This document shows, one piece after another, positions 45,739-54,453 of a stretch of 64,000 nt of DNA; the first letter of the stretch is position 1; every line of letters starts with the position of its first letter. Under the pieces are notes generated by a model. That model saw only the letters and a program-made list of their open reading frames with translations. It did not search any database and had not been told where the DNA came from. Where the stretch lies: positions 3,443,363-3,507,362 of the forward strand of contig NZ_CP036349.1 in NCBI RefSeq assembly GCF_007753265.1. The letters run 5' to 3'. This stretch comes from Botrimarina mediterranea. GTDB taxonomy: Bacteria > Planctomycetota > Planctomycetia > Pirellulales > Lacipirellulaceae. A program made the translations under genes and the position numbers.

Positions 45739-46542
45739 TCAGCTCGCCACGGTCTCGGTCTCTCGAATCGCTTCGATTAGCCGACTAGCGGTCTGCTGAA
45801 TCCGTGTGAGTGACTTTGCGAGCATCTCGCTGTCGCCTCGGTGACACTGGATGTAGTCAGACGCCTGAAGGAGCGCGTTCTCAAGCCCAGCCGCTCTAGC
45901 GACAACGTACGCGACCGCTTCCGCTTCGAGTTCCTTAACCGACTTCGAGAGCGTTTTGCGGTCCTCGCCCCGGTGGAGCAGCTCGTGGGCTAGCTCGTGA
46001 GCGAGCGTTGCAAACGCCTCGGCGGGCGACAAGCCGCTCCTAAGAACGACCGCCCCACCCTTGGAGACGCCATCGGCGCCACCGAGGTCTTCTTCTTCGG
46101 TGACGACGATCCCGAGCGAGGAGCTTGCTGCGCGGAGTCGGTCGAGCGCGTCGCCGGGGTCGCCGCCAACGCGGTTGACATCGGGCAACTCGTCACCCTC
46201 GGTCTGCTCGATGTCGAAGACGTGGGCGGCTCGGAAGCCGAACACCTTCTTCTCTCCCTCCACATCGTCGTCCGCTTTGCGGACCATCGGAGCGAGGATG
46301 CAGATCCCCTTCTCCCCTTTCTTCACGATCCGACCCCTCTTCTTCCAGGCGTGGAACCCGGCGACGAGCGTCGCGTTGGGTCGTTGCCTCGCGATCAGGA
46401 GGCAGTTGCCAAACGAGTAGTTGTGGAACTGGGACATCGCGTCCAAGTACTTGACCAACTGCTCGCTCTTGCCGCCGTCGAGCTGGCTGGCGAGGTCGGC
46501 CAGCAGCTCGTCGCTCAGCTTAGTTGCTTCGTCGCGTTTCAT
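45739..46542 (-). CDS. ArdC-like antirestriction protein (ssDNA-binding + zincin)
   Basis: The protein has 267 residues from MKRDEATKLSDELLAD, with AAGGAG upstream; the longer frame to 46848 is not supported. The N-terminal part matches the ArdC ssDNA-binding domain (YLDAMSQFHNYSFGNCLLI, GFHAWKKRGRIVKKGEKG). The C-terminal part is a zincin-like metallopeptidase with HELAHELLH (HExxH-type) and a downstream Glu in KELEAEAVAYVVARA. ArdC proteins of conjugative plasmids protect incoming ssDNA from host restriction. Its place in the mobilization region fits protection of the element in a new host. Confidence 0.85.
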   Translation of the reverse strand: MKRDEATKLSDELLADLASQLDGGKSEQLVKYLDAMSQFHNYSFGNCLLIARQRPNATLVAGFHAWKKRGRIVKKGEKGICILAPMVRKADDDVEGEKKVFGFRAAHVFDIEQTEGDELPDVNRVGGDPGDALDRLRAASSSLGIVVTEEEDLGGADGVSKGGAVVLRSGLSPAEAFATLAHELAHELLHRGEDRKTLSKSVKELEAEAVAYVVARAAGLENALLQASDYIQCHRGDSEMLAKSLTRIQQTASRLIEAIRETETVAS

Positions 46543-47000
46543 CGCAGAGTGCTCCTTCGACTCCGGCGCGCCAACGCGCCGGAGCGCATTGGGGTAACCG
46601 GGCACGTCGAGGAAGACTCCCTCTTCGCCCAGCGAAACAAGGAACCGCGGCGTAAGAGAGCCGCACAAACCGGCAGCGGTAGAAGACCGCTGCGCTCTAA
46701 AGCGAAACCATGCAGACGCATTCGCCGCACGCCGCCGGTCTCCGGCGTCGCCCTCGCAAGGGCGGCTCCGGAGAGGGGCAGAGCTGCTGCAGACTCGCCG
46801 CATCGACTGCAGGCTCCAGACTACCACGTCCGCAGCGCTACTCAACAATGCGGAGGATTTTGCTTAACGTCGCCAGATGTGCGAACATCAGACTAAGCGA
46901 GCGATCCTCAATTCAACCGACCGGCGCGGCCGGCTGACTTGGAGACCGGTGGCGTGTCGCCACGGTTGTATTCAAGGTTGAACCCCGGAGGTTGGCAGCA
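46543..47000. other. Upstream region of ardC-like gene, with hairpin
   Basis: No gene is supported in these 458 bp. A strong nested inverted repeat (TCTCCGG 46739-46745 with CCGGAGA 46768-46774, inner CGCCCT/AGGGCG) lies near the middle. It could be a terminator-like or regulatory hairpin; no T-run follows on either strand. Confidence 0.5.
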
Positions 47001-47243
47001 ATGGATCCGCAGAAGTGCTGGGAAGAAATCTGCTCAGCGGTGAACGAACAGCGGAGCGAGGATCTTCAGGCGTCGGTCGATGCGATGCTCGAATGGCTCG
47101 ATAAAGGAGGCGACCCTCCCTTGGTTTCGTTGCATAGCGGGCAGGTCACCTGCGTCAGCAACAAGGAGGTGCTGGCGATGTTTGTCCGGTCGCTTTGTCG
47201 CAAGTACCTGAAGATCGCTAAGGAATGGCCGATGTCCGTGTAA
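47001..47243 (+). CDS. Hypothetical small protein
   Basis: The protein has 80 residues from ATG 47001 (MDPQKCWEEICSAVNEQRSED), with GGAGG about 9 nt upstream; a TTG three codons earlier is less likely. It is helical and acidic in the first half and basic at the end (CRKYLKIAKEWPMSV). No family recognised. It lies between the ardC-like gene and the kinase gene, on the opposite strand to both. Confidence 0.6.
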   Translation: MDPQKCWEEICSAVNEQRSEDLQASVDAMLEWLDKGGDPPLVSLHSGQVTCVSNKEVLAMFVRSLCRKYLKIAKEWPMSV

Positions 47244-47295
47244 ATGGGGCAGAGGCCGACGGCAAGCAATGCGTCGCCGGTCTCTGTCTTCGACG

Positions 47296-49080
47296 CTAAC
47301 ACGGAACGACCCCCCACCTCAGCCAGCGGACGACCGCGTAGTCGAGCTGCTGTAGCGACCTGCCCCAATCCGTGGCCTCTCCCGGACTAGCGCAAGCAAG
47401 AAGGAACGCTCCAGTCACCTTTTCAGGAAATCCGACCGGTATGGCGACACCTGGCCACCGCTCGGCGGCGCTACTCGCGTACGGGACAAACCGAGACTGC
47501 AGGGCGGCGAAGTACAACGCGGCGCCCTGTGGCAGCGAGTCGGTGAGGCCCGTTTCGACCGTCTTAAGTGTGTCGCGGGTCCACTGCTCGGCTTCTGGCG
47601 CCAGGGCTTTAAGCCGCAGCAGGTCGTCGGTCTGCAACCGCCGTTGGCGGTAGAAGAGCGTCCGGCACTCGTCAGCGCCCTCCCATTCGGTGACCGGCAC
47701 ACAGAGCCGCTCAGCCAGTGGAACGACCTCGTCCATCGCCGTGGTCACGCCGATAATATTGGGTAGAAGGTCTTGCAGCACGGCGAGATCGTCGCTCTCG
47801 CCGAGGGTTGTCGTGATGCGTCGCTGCCTCACAGCAAGCGTCCCCAGGGCGACCCCCAACCTCCAGGAGTGGAGTTCCGTGCGTGCGGGCGGTATGTCGT
47901 GCTCGGCAGTAGGGTTGCTGAGGACCTGACTGCAAGTCGCGGCGAAGTCGCTTGCCGTTTCAAATCGGCTGAGCGGGTGACGCGAGATCGCAGCCTGGCA
48001 CAAACGCCGTACGCTCTCAGGGATGTCGTCGGCAAACTTCGGCTCGTGCGAGCCGCCCAGCAGGACCGACATCACGACCGCCTCTTCACGGCCCTTCGGC
48101 CTCATCAGCGGTTCACCGACGACCAGTTGGTAGAGGAGCGAACCGAGGGCGTAGACGTCCTGCCGTAGATCGACATCGGCGGCGACACCGACGACCGCCT
48201 CAGGGCTCATGAACGGGAGCGTTCCGCCGGGAAACCCCTCGGTAGCGGTTGTCGGGTTGTCGATCCTCGACACGTTGAAGTCGATGAGAGTCGCTTTCTC
48301 GGATCCATCGACCAGGATGTTGTCTGGCTTCACGTCACCGTGGACGTAGCCTGCCTGATGCAGATCGTCGAGGACCTCCGCCACTTGGATGACGAGCGGC
48401 AGCGCCTCCTCGAACGACAGACGCCCCCGGTCTTCAAGCGAATCCCCGGTAACAAGCTCTGTGACAAGCACGGGCCCGCGCTCGGCTTCGAGTAGATCGA
48501 CAAACCGAGGAACGCCTGGATGTGAGAGCGAAGCGAGCACGGCCGCTTCTTTGCGGATCGCCTCGCTGAAGCGTTCATCGTCTTCAACCTCAAGCGGAAC
48601 CTTGACCGCAACATTGCGGCTTTCGGCCGTGTCGCAGGCCTCGTAGACGACTCCCACCCCCCCTCCACCGAGGCGGCGTGTGAGTTGGTACCGGCCGGCG
48701 ACTACTTGGCCCAGGCTGTATCGGTCTTTGTCGGCTCGTAGACCGAGTTGATCCGCCGGGACGCCGAAGGACTCGTAGTCTCCCCAGCGAGGCCGCCCGC
48801 GGCTATCGACCTGGTCACGGTAGACCATGCGAAGAAGTTCGCCCGACGCCCAAACCGTCGAAGGGAATCGTGGGTCGCCCTGCTGAGTCTTCAGCCAAGC
48901 AATGTCAAACCCCAGGTGCTCTACGGCGCACAGCAGCAGGGAGCTAGCGACGTCACAGCGACTCTTGGGGTCGGGCCATCGCTCCACCCAGCCGCCGACA
49001 TCGGGAAGCGGGTCGGCTTGGACCGCTCGCTCGAAGGCGAGCAGGTACTCCAGGCTGTCTGGCTCTTGCGTGTCACTCAT
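47296..49080 (-). CDS. Serine/threonine protein kinase
   Basis: The protein has 594 residues from MSDTQEPDSLEYLLAFERAVQ; the start overlaps the sigma factor gene by 8 bp, so the two are coupled. Hanks-type kinase motifs: glycine loop RRLGGGGVGVVYEA, lysine in NVAVKVP, catalytic loop YVHGDVKPDNILVD, and LIDFNVSR in place of the DFG motif (Gly replaced by Asn). The activation/APE region reads LPFMSPEAV. The C-terminal 200 residues (LQDLLPNIIGVTTAMDEVVPLAERL...) form a separate domain I do not recognise. No transmembrane segment. Sigma factor-kinase pairs are common in planctomycetes, where the kinase is thought to act in the signalling path of the sigma factor. Confidence 0.88.
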   Translation of the reverse strand: MSDTQEPDSLEYLLAFERAVQADPLPDVGGWVERWPDPKSRCDVASSLLLCAVEHLGFDIAWLKTQQGDPRFPSTVWASGELLRMVYRDQVDSRGRPRWGDYESFGVPADQLGLRADKDRYSLGQVVAGRYQLTRRLGGGGVGVVYEACDTAESRNVAVKVPLEVEDDERFSEAIRKEAAVLASLSHPGVPRFVDLLEAERGPVLVTELVTGDSLEDRGRLSFEEALPLVIQVAEVLDDLHQAGYVHGDVKPDNILVDGSEKATLIDFNVSRIDNPTTATEGFPGGTLPFMSPEAVVGVAADVDLRQDVYALGSLLYQLVVGEPLMRPKGREEAVVMSVLLGGSHEPKFADDIPESVRRLCQAAISRHPLSRFETASDFAATCSQVLSNPTAEHDIPPARTELHSWRLGVALGTLAVRQRRITTTLGESDDLAVLQDLLPNIIGVTTAMDEVVPLAERLCVPVTEWEGADECRTLFYRQRRLQTDDLLRLKALAPEAEQWTRDTLKTVETGLTDSLPQGAALYFAALQSRFVPYASSAAERWPGVAIPVGFPEKVTGAFLLACASPGEATDWGRSLQQLDYAVVRWLRWGVVPC

Positions 49081-49735
49081 CGGCTTGGGCGTTCTTGCTG
49101 AGTTGCTTACCGAGAATTGCCTTCCGCTTCTTAAGGATCTGGCGGATTGAGCTTTGCGAGTAACCGAGGGGCAACTCGCCATTTTCATCCTCGGTCACGA
49201 GAGGACGGATCATCTCTCGGATCTCCCCCGGAGAGTACTCAAGGAGGAGGCCGAGCACGACGATCGCTCGGCGCGGCTCGTCCGGCTCCTCGAAAAGACA
49301 CCGCACCGTTTGGATCGCCAGCTCGCTCGCAACTGCCTTGTCAACGGGACTAGCGACAGAGCTTTCCGCACGCGGCGTTTCGTCGGTGGGCGTTTCTTTC
49401 TTGATGTCCCGCTTCTGCGCTTGTTCGTGCGCGGCGGCGTTAGCGACTTTCCGATTCACGTGGGCGCAGAGGTACATCTCGAACTCTTTTCGGCTGGCGA
49501 TTCGCGCGGGAGCGGTAGCGGCGTTCTCCAGGCAGCTAGTGAGCGCTTCATGAGCGATCGAGGTCGGCGTCCGGCGCGCCTTGAGCATCGGCCCCATCTG
49601 CTGGGCGGCGAGCGCCCGCGCTCTGTTCAGGTAATAGTCGTAGAGGTCGGTGTAGGCGTCTTCCGCTTCGCGGGCGGATCGGCGCCCCATATGCGTCTTG
49701 CCGATAAGGTCGGTGATCGGGGTGGGCTCTTTCAT
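49073..49735 (-). CDS. ECF-type RNA polymerase sigma factor
   Basis: The protein has 220 residues. The N-terminal helices (TDLYDYYLNRARALAAQQMG, PTSIAHEALTSCLENA) fit sigma region 2, with a region 4 helix-turn-helix at LPLGYSQSSIRQILKKRKAILG. A low-complexity linker (TPTDETPRAESSVASP) separates them. It resembles the planctomycete ECF group encoded next to Ser/Thr kinases; the downstream kinase overlaps by 8 bp. It would direct transcription of a specific regulon, perhaps the divergently placed plus-strand run starting at 49955, but no target promoter was identified. Confidence 0.8.
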   Translation of the reverse strand: MKEPTPITDLIGKTHMGRRSAREAEDAYTDLYDYYLNRARALAAQQMGPMLKARRTPTSIAHEALTSCLENAATAPARIASRKEFEMYLCAHVNRKVANAAAHEQAQKRDIKKETPTDETPRAESSVASPVDKAVASELAIQTVRCLFEEPDEPRRAIVVLGLLLEYSPGEIREMIRPLVTEDENGELPLGYSQSSIRQILKKRKAILGKQLSKNAQADE

Positions 49736-49954
49736 AGTCGCTCGGAGTTTTTTTGAGAAAGTTCTGCGCGCGGCGCGCGTTCTCCGGATGAGTTGGGTGG
49801 AGGGCGAACGCAGCAGCCCTTCACCGCCACGAACTTAGCGAGCCCTGCTCGGTTCGCCAAGCAATCCCGATAAGACTCACCAATCCCTGCTTGCACGGCC
49901 CCGCTCTTAGAGCGATTACCGCCCGGCCGGGAACGCCGTCACCGAGCGTCGAAT

Positions 49955-50287
49955 ATGCGTCACCTCCCCGAAAACTACCTTCCTGGTGACCAGCTTGAGG
50001 TCACGGTCAATGTTAAGGCCGAACTTGTCGAGAGCGAAGCGACCGACGACGGCCGGCTCCTGACCGTACGGGTTCTTGGCGTCAAGAACCGCTCCAACGG
50101 CATGCCCGTGCTCTGGAACGCCAGGCCCAACGGCGCCCTCGAATTCGTTGTCGAGGTGGGCGCCAAGCAGCGTCTGCTCGCCGTGGGGCTCAGCGCCCGC
50201 CAGCGAGAGAGCCTCAAAGAGCGGCTCGCCGGTCTGACGGCCGACGAGGCGAGCGAGCTGGTGGCCGAACTGGCGCTCGACAAGTAA
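49955..50287 (+). CDS. Hypothetical protein, first gene of plus-strand run
   Basis: The protein has 110 residues. It is beta-rich at the start (LEVTVNVKAELVESEATDDGRLLTVRVLGV) and helical at the end (ARQRESLKERLAGLTADEASELVAELALD). No family recognised. It opens a plus-strand run of genes that includes vWA and kinase-like proteins, 220 bp from the divergent sigma factor gene, so the intergenic stretch probably holds promoters for both directions. Confidence 0.6.
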   Translation: MRHLPENYLPGDQLEVTVNVKAELVESEATDDGRLLTVRVLGVKNRSNGMPVLWNARPNGALEFVVEVGAKQRLLAVGLSARQRESLKERLAGLTADEASELVAELALDK

Positions 50288-50361
50288 GCGAAGAACACCG
50301 CCCGAGCGACTCCCAAGGATTCTTCACATCTCACCCCTTTCCCCTTAGCCCTAGTAACACT

Positions 50362-50655
50362 ATGCCCACGACAACCCCCAATCGCCCGGCGTACAAATCG
50401 CAGGCCGGCCCACTGCAACTCTCGACCTGGGCGAACGAGCTGCCGGACGGCGCCGTCGGCCATGTGACTTACCTCACTCGCAGCTACCAGCTGCCGCCCG
50501 AAAAGCGCGAAGGGGCGGATGACGACGGCTGGCGCAAGACCAACGGGCTCCGCAAGTGGGACCTACTCGCTGCCTCGGAGATGCTGCGGCTGGCCTACCT
50601 GCGGGTCTGCATGCTGGAGCTGCTGAACACGCTCAACGACGAAGAGGAGGGTTGA
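50362..50655 (+). CDS. PC4-like small ssDNA-binding-type protein
   Basis: The protein has 97 residues. The core GPLQLSTWANELPDGAVGHV, then TYLTRSYQ, DGWRKTNGLRKWDLLAASEMLRLAY follows the pattern of small conserved planctomycete proteins of the type 'G.ikaaiWxNE... vtlsRsYk... W+dTn.lr..DLl', which I associate with PC4/ssDNA-binding-like folds. The assignment is from memory of the pattern. It is followed after 3 bp by the vWA gene, whose Shine-Dalgarno lies inside this gene's end. Confidence 0.6.
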   Translation: MPTTTPNRPAYKSQAGPLQLSTWANELPDGAVGHVTYLTRSYQLPPEKREGADDDGWRKTNGLRKWDLLAASEMLRLAYLRVCMLELLNTLNDEEEG

Positions 50656-50658
50656 GCG

Positions 50659-51405
50659 ATGAGCCCCAAAAACTTCTTGCACAGTCTCCGCCAAACGCTG
50701 ACACCCCCGTCCGGCGCCAACGCTTTGGTCCCGGTCAGTAAGTACGATGGCCCTCCGCTTCTCTCGGGCCAAGTGAGCTTGTCGCTCCTGGTGGACACGT
50801 CCCCGTCGCTCGACGAGTACATCCAGCGTGTCCGGGAGGGCGCCCAGCAGTTCGTCGATCAGGTGCGGACGGACGCTTGGCTGCGGGAGCGGGTCGCCGT
50901 CTCGGTGTGGTCGCTCGCCGATAGCCGCCCCGCCGCGTTGATGGCCGATTGGGTCCCGGCGTCCCAACTGAAAATCCCCGAGCTCCCTCGCTGCGGTCAC
51001 ACGCCCCTTTGCGGAGCGATCAGCCAGACGCTCGACCACGCGGTCGCCCGCGGAGCGTCCCTGTCGCGTGAGCGTCATTGCGACCAGGCGATGAACCTGG
51101 TGTTTGTGATGAGCGACTTCTTGCCGACCGACGCCCAGGACCAGCAAGCTCTGATGGAATCGTCGCTCCGCCAAGCGGCCGAGGCGGGCGTGCTGCTCTT
51201 CCCGCTCACGGTCGGCGACGTGGATAAGAACTTCGCAGAGTCGGTCGCGCAGCCGGGCAGGCCCCCCCTGGCGCTCGACAGTGTTGACGACTTCACCACC
51301 TTCTTTAAGGCCCTGAGACGCAGCCTCCGGCGGCACTCGATGTCGATGCCGGGTGCGCCGTTGCAGCTGGAGTACCGGGGGTGTTCGCTTCGGTTGGACC
51401 GATGA
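50659..51405 (+). CDS. von Willebrand factor A (TerY-like) protein
   Basis: The protein has 248 residues. A cytoplasmic-type vWA domain begins with the MIDAS motif LLVDTSPSLDEY (Asp46, Ser48, Ser50), a central strand LVFVMSDFLPTD and FPLTVGDVD near the end. No signal peptide. The arrangement with a kinase-like gene immediately downstream (ATGA overlap) recalls the vWA-kinase modules linked to tellurite resistance and surface signalling (TerY-P), although the PP2C phosphatase of that triad is absent. Likely a metal-dependent binding partner of the kinase-like protein. Confidence 0.82.
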   Translation: MSPKNFLHSLRQTLTPPSGANALVPVSKYDGPPLLSGQVSLSLLVDTSPSLDEYIQRVREGAQQFVDQVRTDAWLRERVAVSVWSLADSRPAALMADWVPASQLKIPELPRCGHTPLCGAISQTLDHAVARGASLSRERHCDQAMNLVFVMSDFLPTDAQDQQALMESSLRQAAEAGVLLFPLTVGDVDKNFAESVAQPGRPPLALDSVDDFTTFFKALRRSLRRHSMSMPGAPLQLEYRGCSLRLDR

Positions 51406-52289
51406 AGGTTCTCCACCGCAACGCCCAAGCCCCCACAACGCTCGGGGCGACGGTCGGCGTCGGCGGCTACGGCGCCGCCTACGAAGGCCCGACGGGCTCG
51501 CATGTGTACAAGCTTGGCGAGGTTGACTTCGGCAAGGTCGCGCACCTGATCGCCAACCGAGTCGTGCCAACCATGCAGGGATACTGCTACGCATGGCCGG
51601 AGGCGGTCTGCCTAGACCCCGTGAGTGGATACCCGTGCTGCTACGCGATGCAAAAGGCCAACGACGGCGTTGAGACCGAGATGCTGTTCTCAGGGTTGCA
51701 AGTCCCGGAATGGTTTCGGGTGCGGGTCGTGCTGAACCATGTGCGGTCTCTTATCGACCTTGAAGCGGCCGGTTACCGACGGGGCGACCTCCCCAACTCG
51801 CTGTTCCACCGGGACGCGTCAATCACCGAGATCGACCTCGATTCGCTGCAAGTGAACCACCCCGGCGCCACTTACCACAGCGGCGCGGCCAAAGTGACCA
51901 CCGCACCGCCCGAGGTCCTCGAACATTACCAGCAAGGGGGCGGCCCGGGTTTCGAAACCACGCGAGAGCACGACGCCTGGGCGTTTGCGAGCCTAGCGTG
52001 GTTGGTGCTGATGCGCGGCGAGCACCCGTTCGACGCCGTCCCGGTCGGTGCCGGAGCGGCGGCCAACCTCACCCAGCGGGTGCTCGCTGGTCAATGGCCC
52101 CACGACCCGAACTGCGCCACCGCCGAGCCGCGTCCCGGCTCACTGCCGCTGTCGTATCTCGATCCGTCGCTTCAGAGCCTGTTCCGGCAGACGTTTGTTG
52201 ACGGTCACCCAAACCGCGACCCCCGTAACCGCCCGACGCTCCAGGCGTGGGAGAAAGCGCTCCAGCCGCTCGACATCCTGACCCCATGA
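51402..52289 (+). CDS. Degenerate protein-kinase-like protein
   Basis: The protein has 295 residues from MKVLHRNAQAPTTLGATVG, overlapping the vWA stop as ATGA; an extended start at 51381 is also possible. The N-terminal glycine-rich loop (GVGGYGAAYEG) and a lysine in HVYKLGE look like kinase lobes. GYRRGDLPNSLFHRDASITEIDLDSLQVN resembles the catalytic and metal-binding segments (GDL...N, DLDS), though HRD is displaced. AWAFASLAWLVLMRGEHPF fits the kinase helix F region. It is like the YegI/HhH-type kinases found with vWA proteins. Catalytic competence is doubtful but not excluded. The next gene starts with an ATGA overlap. Confidence 0.7.
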   Translation: MKVLHRNAQAPTTLGATVGVGGYGAAYEGPTGSHVYKLGEVDFGKVAHLIANRVVPTMQGYCYAWPEAVCLDPVSGYPCCYAMQKANDGVETEMLFSGLQVPEWFRVRVVLNHVRSLIDLEAAGYRRGDLPNSLFHRDASITEIDLDSLQVNHPGATYHSGAAKVTTAPPEVLEHYQQGGGPGFETTREHDAWAFASLAWLVLMRGEHPFDAVPVGAGAAANLTQRVLAGQWPHDPNCATAEPRPGSLPLSYLDPSLQSLFRQTFVDGHPNRDPRNRPTLQAWEKALQPLDILTP

Positions 52290-52651
52290 CACGGCTCCCG
52301 ACCAACCAGTGGCAAGCGCTCAAGAACGGCCAGTCGCTGCCCGGCGCCGGGGACCGGGATTGGAGTTGGACGAAGTTGACTTGCTGGGGCTTGCTGCTTG
52401 GCGGCCTTGCGGCCGCTTCGTGCTGGGTGCTGGCGCCAAACGGCGTGGCGTCGGCCATCGAGAGAGCGGCGTTGGCGTCAACAACCGCTCTGAGGGGAGT
52501 CGGTGTGGTGACGAGAGAGTCACCGGCGCCGACGACAACGCCAACTTGGCGTGAGCATCAACTGAACGTGGAGTTTTGCGAGATCCCCCCTTCCGGCCCG
52601 GGTGAAACGCCTGGGCTTTGGAACGAAATCCTCTGGAGAACTGAACGATGA
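52286..52651 (+). CDS. Single-pass membrane protein
   Basis: The protein has 121 residues from MTRLPTNQWQALKNG, coupled by ATGA overlap to the kinase-like gene. A hydrophobic helix lies at about residues 32-50 (LTCWGLLLGGLAAASCWVLA). The rest is low complexity with Thr/Pro (RESPAPTTTPT) and no recognised domain. The next gene (exported protein) also starts by ATGA overlap. A membrane component physically linked to the vWA/kinase pair is inferred from this coupling. Confidence 0.6.
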   Translation: MTRLPTNQWQALKNGQSLPGAGDRDWSWTKLTCWGLLLGGLAAASCWVLAPNGVASAIERAALASTTALRGVGVVTRESPAPTTTPTWREHQLNVEFCEIPPSGPGETPGLWNEILWRTER

Positions 52652-53808
52652 AGCGACTACTACTCACTTTGCTGCTCGTGTCGTCCTGCCCGCTGGCGGT
52701 TCGGGCCGACGACCTGGAGACCCTCACCGACGACCAACTTTCCGAAGTCAGCGACGGTTGGCGTCGGCAGATCGAGGTCGACCAACAAGAGGCCGATCGG
52801 GCGTTCGTCCGGCTCGACCGGGCTATCGCGATGATCACCGATAAGCCGGGTCTTGGTGAAGCGATGACGCTCCTGGAGCTTAAGGAGGTCGTCGGGTTGC
52901 TGCGGAAACTGGCCCCGGAGGTCGTCGCTGCCCACGAGGGCGCGGTTGACGCGACCCGCGGCTTCGGGGAGACGCTGCAGACAGCGGCGCCGGTCTTGGC
53001 AGAGTCGGCCAAACGGTTCCGCCAGTACGCCGCCAACGAGACTTACAACGACCTGCGGGATGACTACAAGACGTGGGCGGATTTCTTCGACGCCCTCGCT
53101 ACGCGTTACCAGTTGCAGGGGGAAACGACCGGTCCGGCCGTCCAGGCCTTAACCTTTAATCTGCACTACGTCCGTCGCACGGGGCTGATGCTCAAGCGGA
53201 TCGACGAGCACCTGAACGTACCCGAACTCGATGAAGCCGACACCGAGCGTTTCTTGCGTCGCTTGGCCGTGTATGTCCGCGGGTTCACCGACCTCCGCGA
53301 GCGTCTCCGGGTTCTGCATGCCAAGACCGTGGATGGCGTCGAGGACGCTCCAGCCGCATCGGAGCCGGCGGGCTCGGAGGCGCTGAGCGCAGACCCGGCG
53401 TCGCTGCGGCCAAGCCCAGGGGTTCCTTTGGCGACTTCGGCCGCCCATCGACCCAGCGGCGCCGAGGGATTCTACAGCGGGGTTTGGCTCCTGGCGTCGG
53501 CCGATGGGTCTTTAGAGGTAACGGTCTCACCCGAGAACGGTCGGCTCCTGGTTGAGCTGGCCGGTCAGCACGAGCAGCTAGAAGCGGCGCGAGGAGAGAT
53601 TCGTGTCGAGGCGACTGGCGCGTCGCTAGTGGGCTTGGCGTACAAGCCGATCGGCTGTGACTGGGTTGAGGTCGGCGACTACGCTCTCGACTCAGAAAGC
53701 GAAGATACGCTGTCCTTTCTCTGCCCGGTTGTCAGCGGCAACTTCGAGGAGGGTTTCGCGGCGACCGATCGGATCACCCGCCACGAGCTGCGTCGACTGA
53801 GTCGCTAA
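52648..53808 (+). CDS. Exported protein with helical region and C-terminal beta domain
   Basis: The protein has 386 residues with a signal peptide (MKRLLLTLLLVSSCPLAVRADD). Residues 25-230 are mostly helical and charged, suggesting coiled-coil bundles (DDQLSEVSDGWRRQIEVDQQ, LEVVGLL-type heptads). After a Pro/Ala/Ser linker, the last 110 residues are beta-rich (SGVWLLASADGSLEVTVSP), as in a small beta-barrel or lipocalin-like domain. No family recognised. Its start overlaps the membrane protein stop (ATGA), making vWA, kinase-like, membrane and exported proteins one translationally coupled set. Confidence 0.65.
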   Translation: MKRLLLTLLLVSSCPLAVRADDLETLTDDQLSEVSDGWRRQIEVDQQEADRAFVRLDRAIAMITDKPGLGEAMTLLELKEVVGLLRKLAPEVVAAHEGAVDATRGFGETLQTAAPVLAESAKRFRQYAANETYNDLRDDYKTWADFFDALATRYQLQGETTGPAVQALTFNLHYVRRTGLMLKRIDEHLNVPELDEADTERFLRRLAVYVRGFTDLRERLRVLHAKTVDGVEDAPAASEPAGSEALSADPASLRPSPGVPLATSAAHRPSGAEGFYSGVWLLASADGSLEVTVSPENGRLLVELAGQHEQLEAARGEIRVEATGASLVGLAYKPIGCDWVEVGDYALDSESEDTLSFLCPVVSGNFEEGFAATDRITRHELRRLSR

Positions 53809-54016
53809 CCCTGGTGCGGAGGTCGCCCTGGCCGCCCGTTCTAGCTGTTACCTGTGCGTTGTCTGTTGTTTGTTTGCCTTAAGCCGCTTTTTGGTTTGGG
53901 TGCTCTTTTGAATGTTGTCCCGCCCCGGCCGCTTGCGAGCGTCTGGTGGGGAGCAACAAACCGGTCGTCTTCTCGCTCCCCAAGAGTCAGAGACGACCTA
54001 TCTGAAAGGAGCAACC

Positions 54017-54388
54017 ATGTCGCTATTTAGCAACAAAAAACCGAACCGAAGCGCCTACCAACCGACCGAGTCCGCCCGGGTCAACGAGTCGACCGAGGTC
54101 GATCTGTTCGTCGCCGACAACGGGACGTACTGGGGCCTCTCACGGGTGAACCCCAACGGGGGACGCTCGTACCGGCTCTTGAAACCGGAGCAGTGTCGGG
54201 ACGCCGTCGAAGCGGTGGGGTTTATGGCGCAGGTCTTCGCCAAAGACCCCAACTGCGCGCCCGATCTCAAGGCCGAGCTCAGCGCGCTGAGCGCCCGTCT
54301 TGAGACGGTCGTGGCGGAAGTGAAGGAGCTGGCGGCGCCGAACGGCGAGACCAGGCCGAGTGGCCTGCTCGCGGCCTTCGGAGGCTAA
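54017..54388 (+). CDS. Hypothetical protein
   Basis: The protein has 123 residues from MSLFSNKKPNRSAYQ, with AAAGGAG upstream. It has a beta-rich stretch (TEVDLFVADNGTYWGLSRVNP) and a helical C-terminal half (LKAELSALSARLETVVAEVKEL). No family recognised. About 200 bp without genes separate it from the exported protein. A hairpin follows it (54410-54427). Confidence 0.6.
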   Translation: MSLFSNKKPNRSAYQPTESARVNESTEVDLFVADNGTYWGLSRVNPNGGRSYRLLKPEQCRDAVEAVGFMAQVFAKDPNCAPDLKAELSALSARLETVVAEVKELAAPNGETRPSGLLAAFGG

Positions 54389-54409
54389 CAACAACACCGG
54401 AGTCCGGGT

Positions 54410-54427
54410 CCCTGCCATTTGGCAGGG
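54410..54427 (+). terminator. Hairpin after 54017-54388 gene
   Basis: CCCTGCC-ATTT-GGCAGGG is a perfect 7-bp stem with a tetraloop, extended imperfectly by GGAGTCCGG and its partner. It is followed by TCTTT, a short T-rich stretch. It may terminate or attenuate before the CAP-domain gene. Confidence 0.55.
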
Positions 54428-54453
54428 GCTCGGCTCCTCTTTGGAACTCGACG

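Noticed and set aside
47296-49080. Kinase as an inactive pseudokinase
   Set aside because: Although DFG reads DFN, the Asp, the ATP-binding Lys, the catalytic-loop Asp and the Asn (HGDVKPDN) are all present, so activity cannot be excluded.
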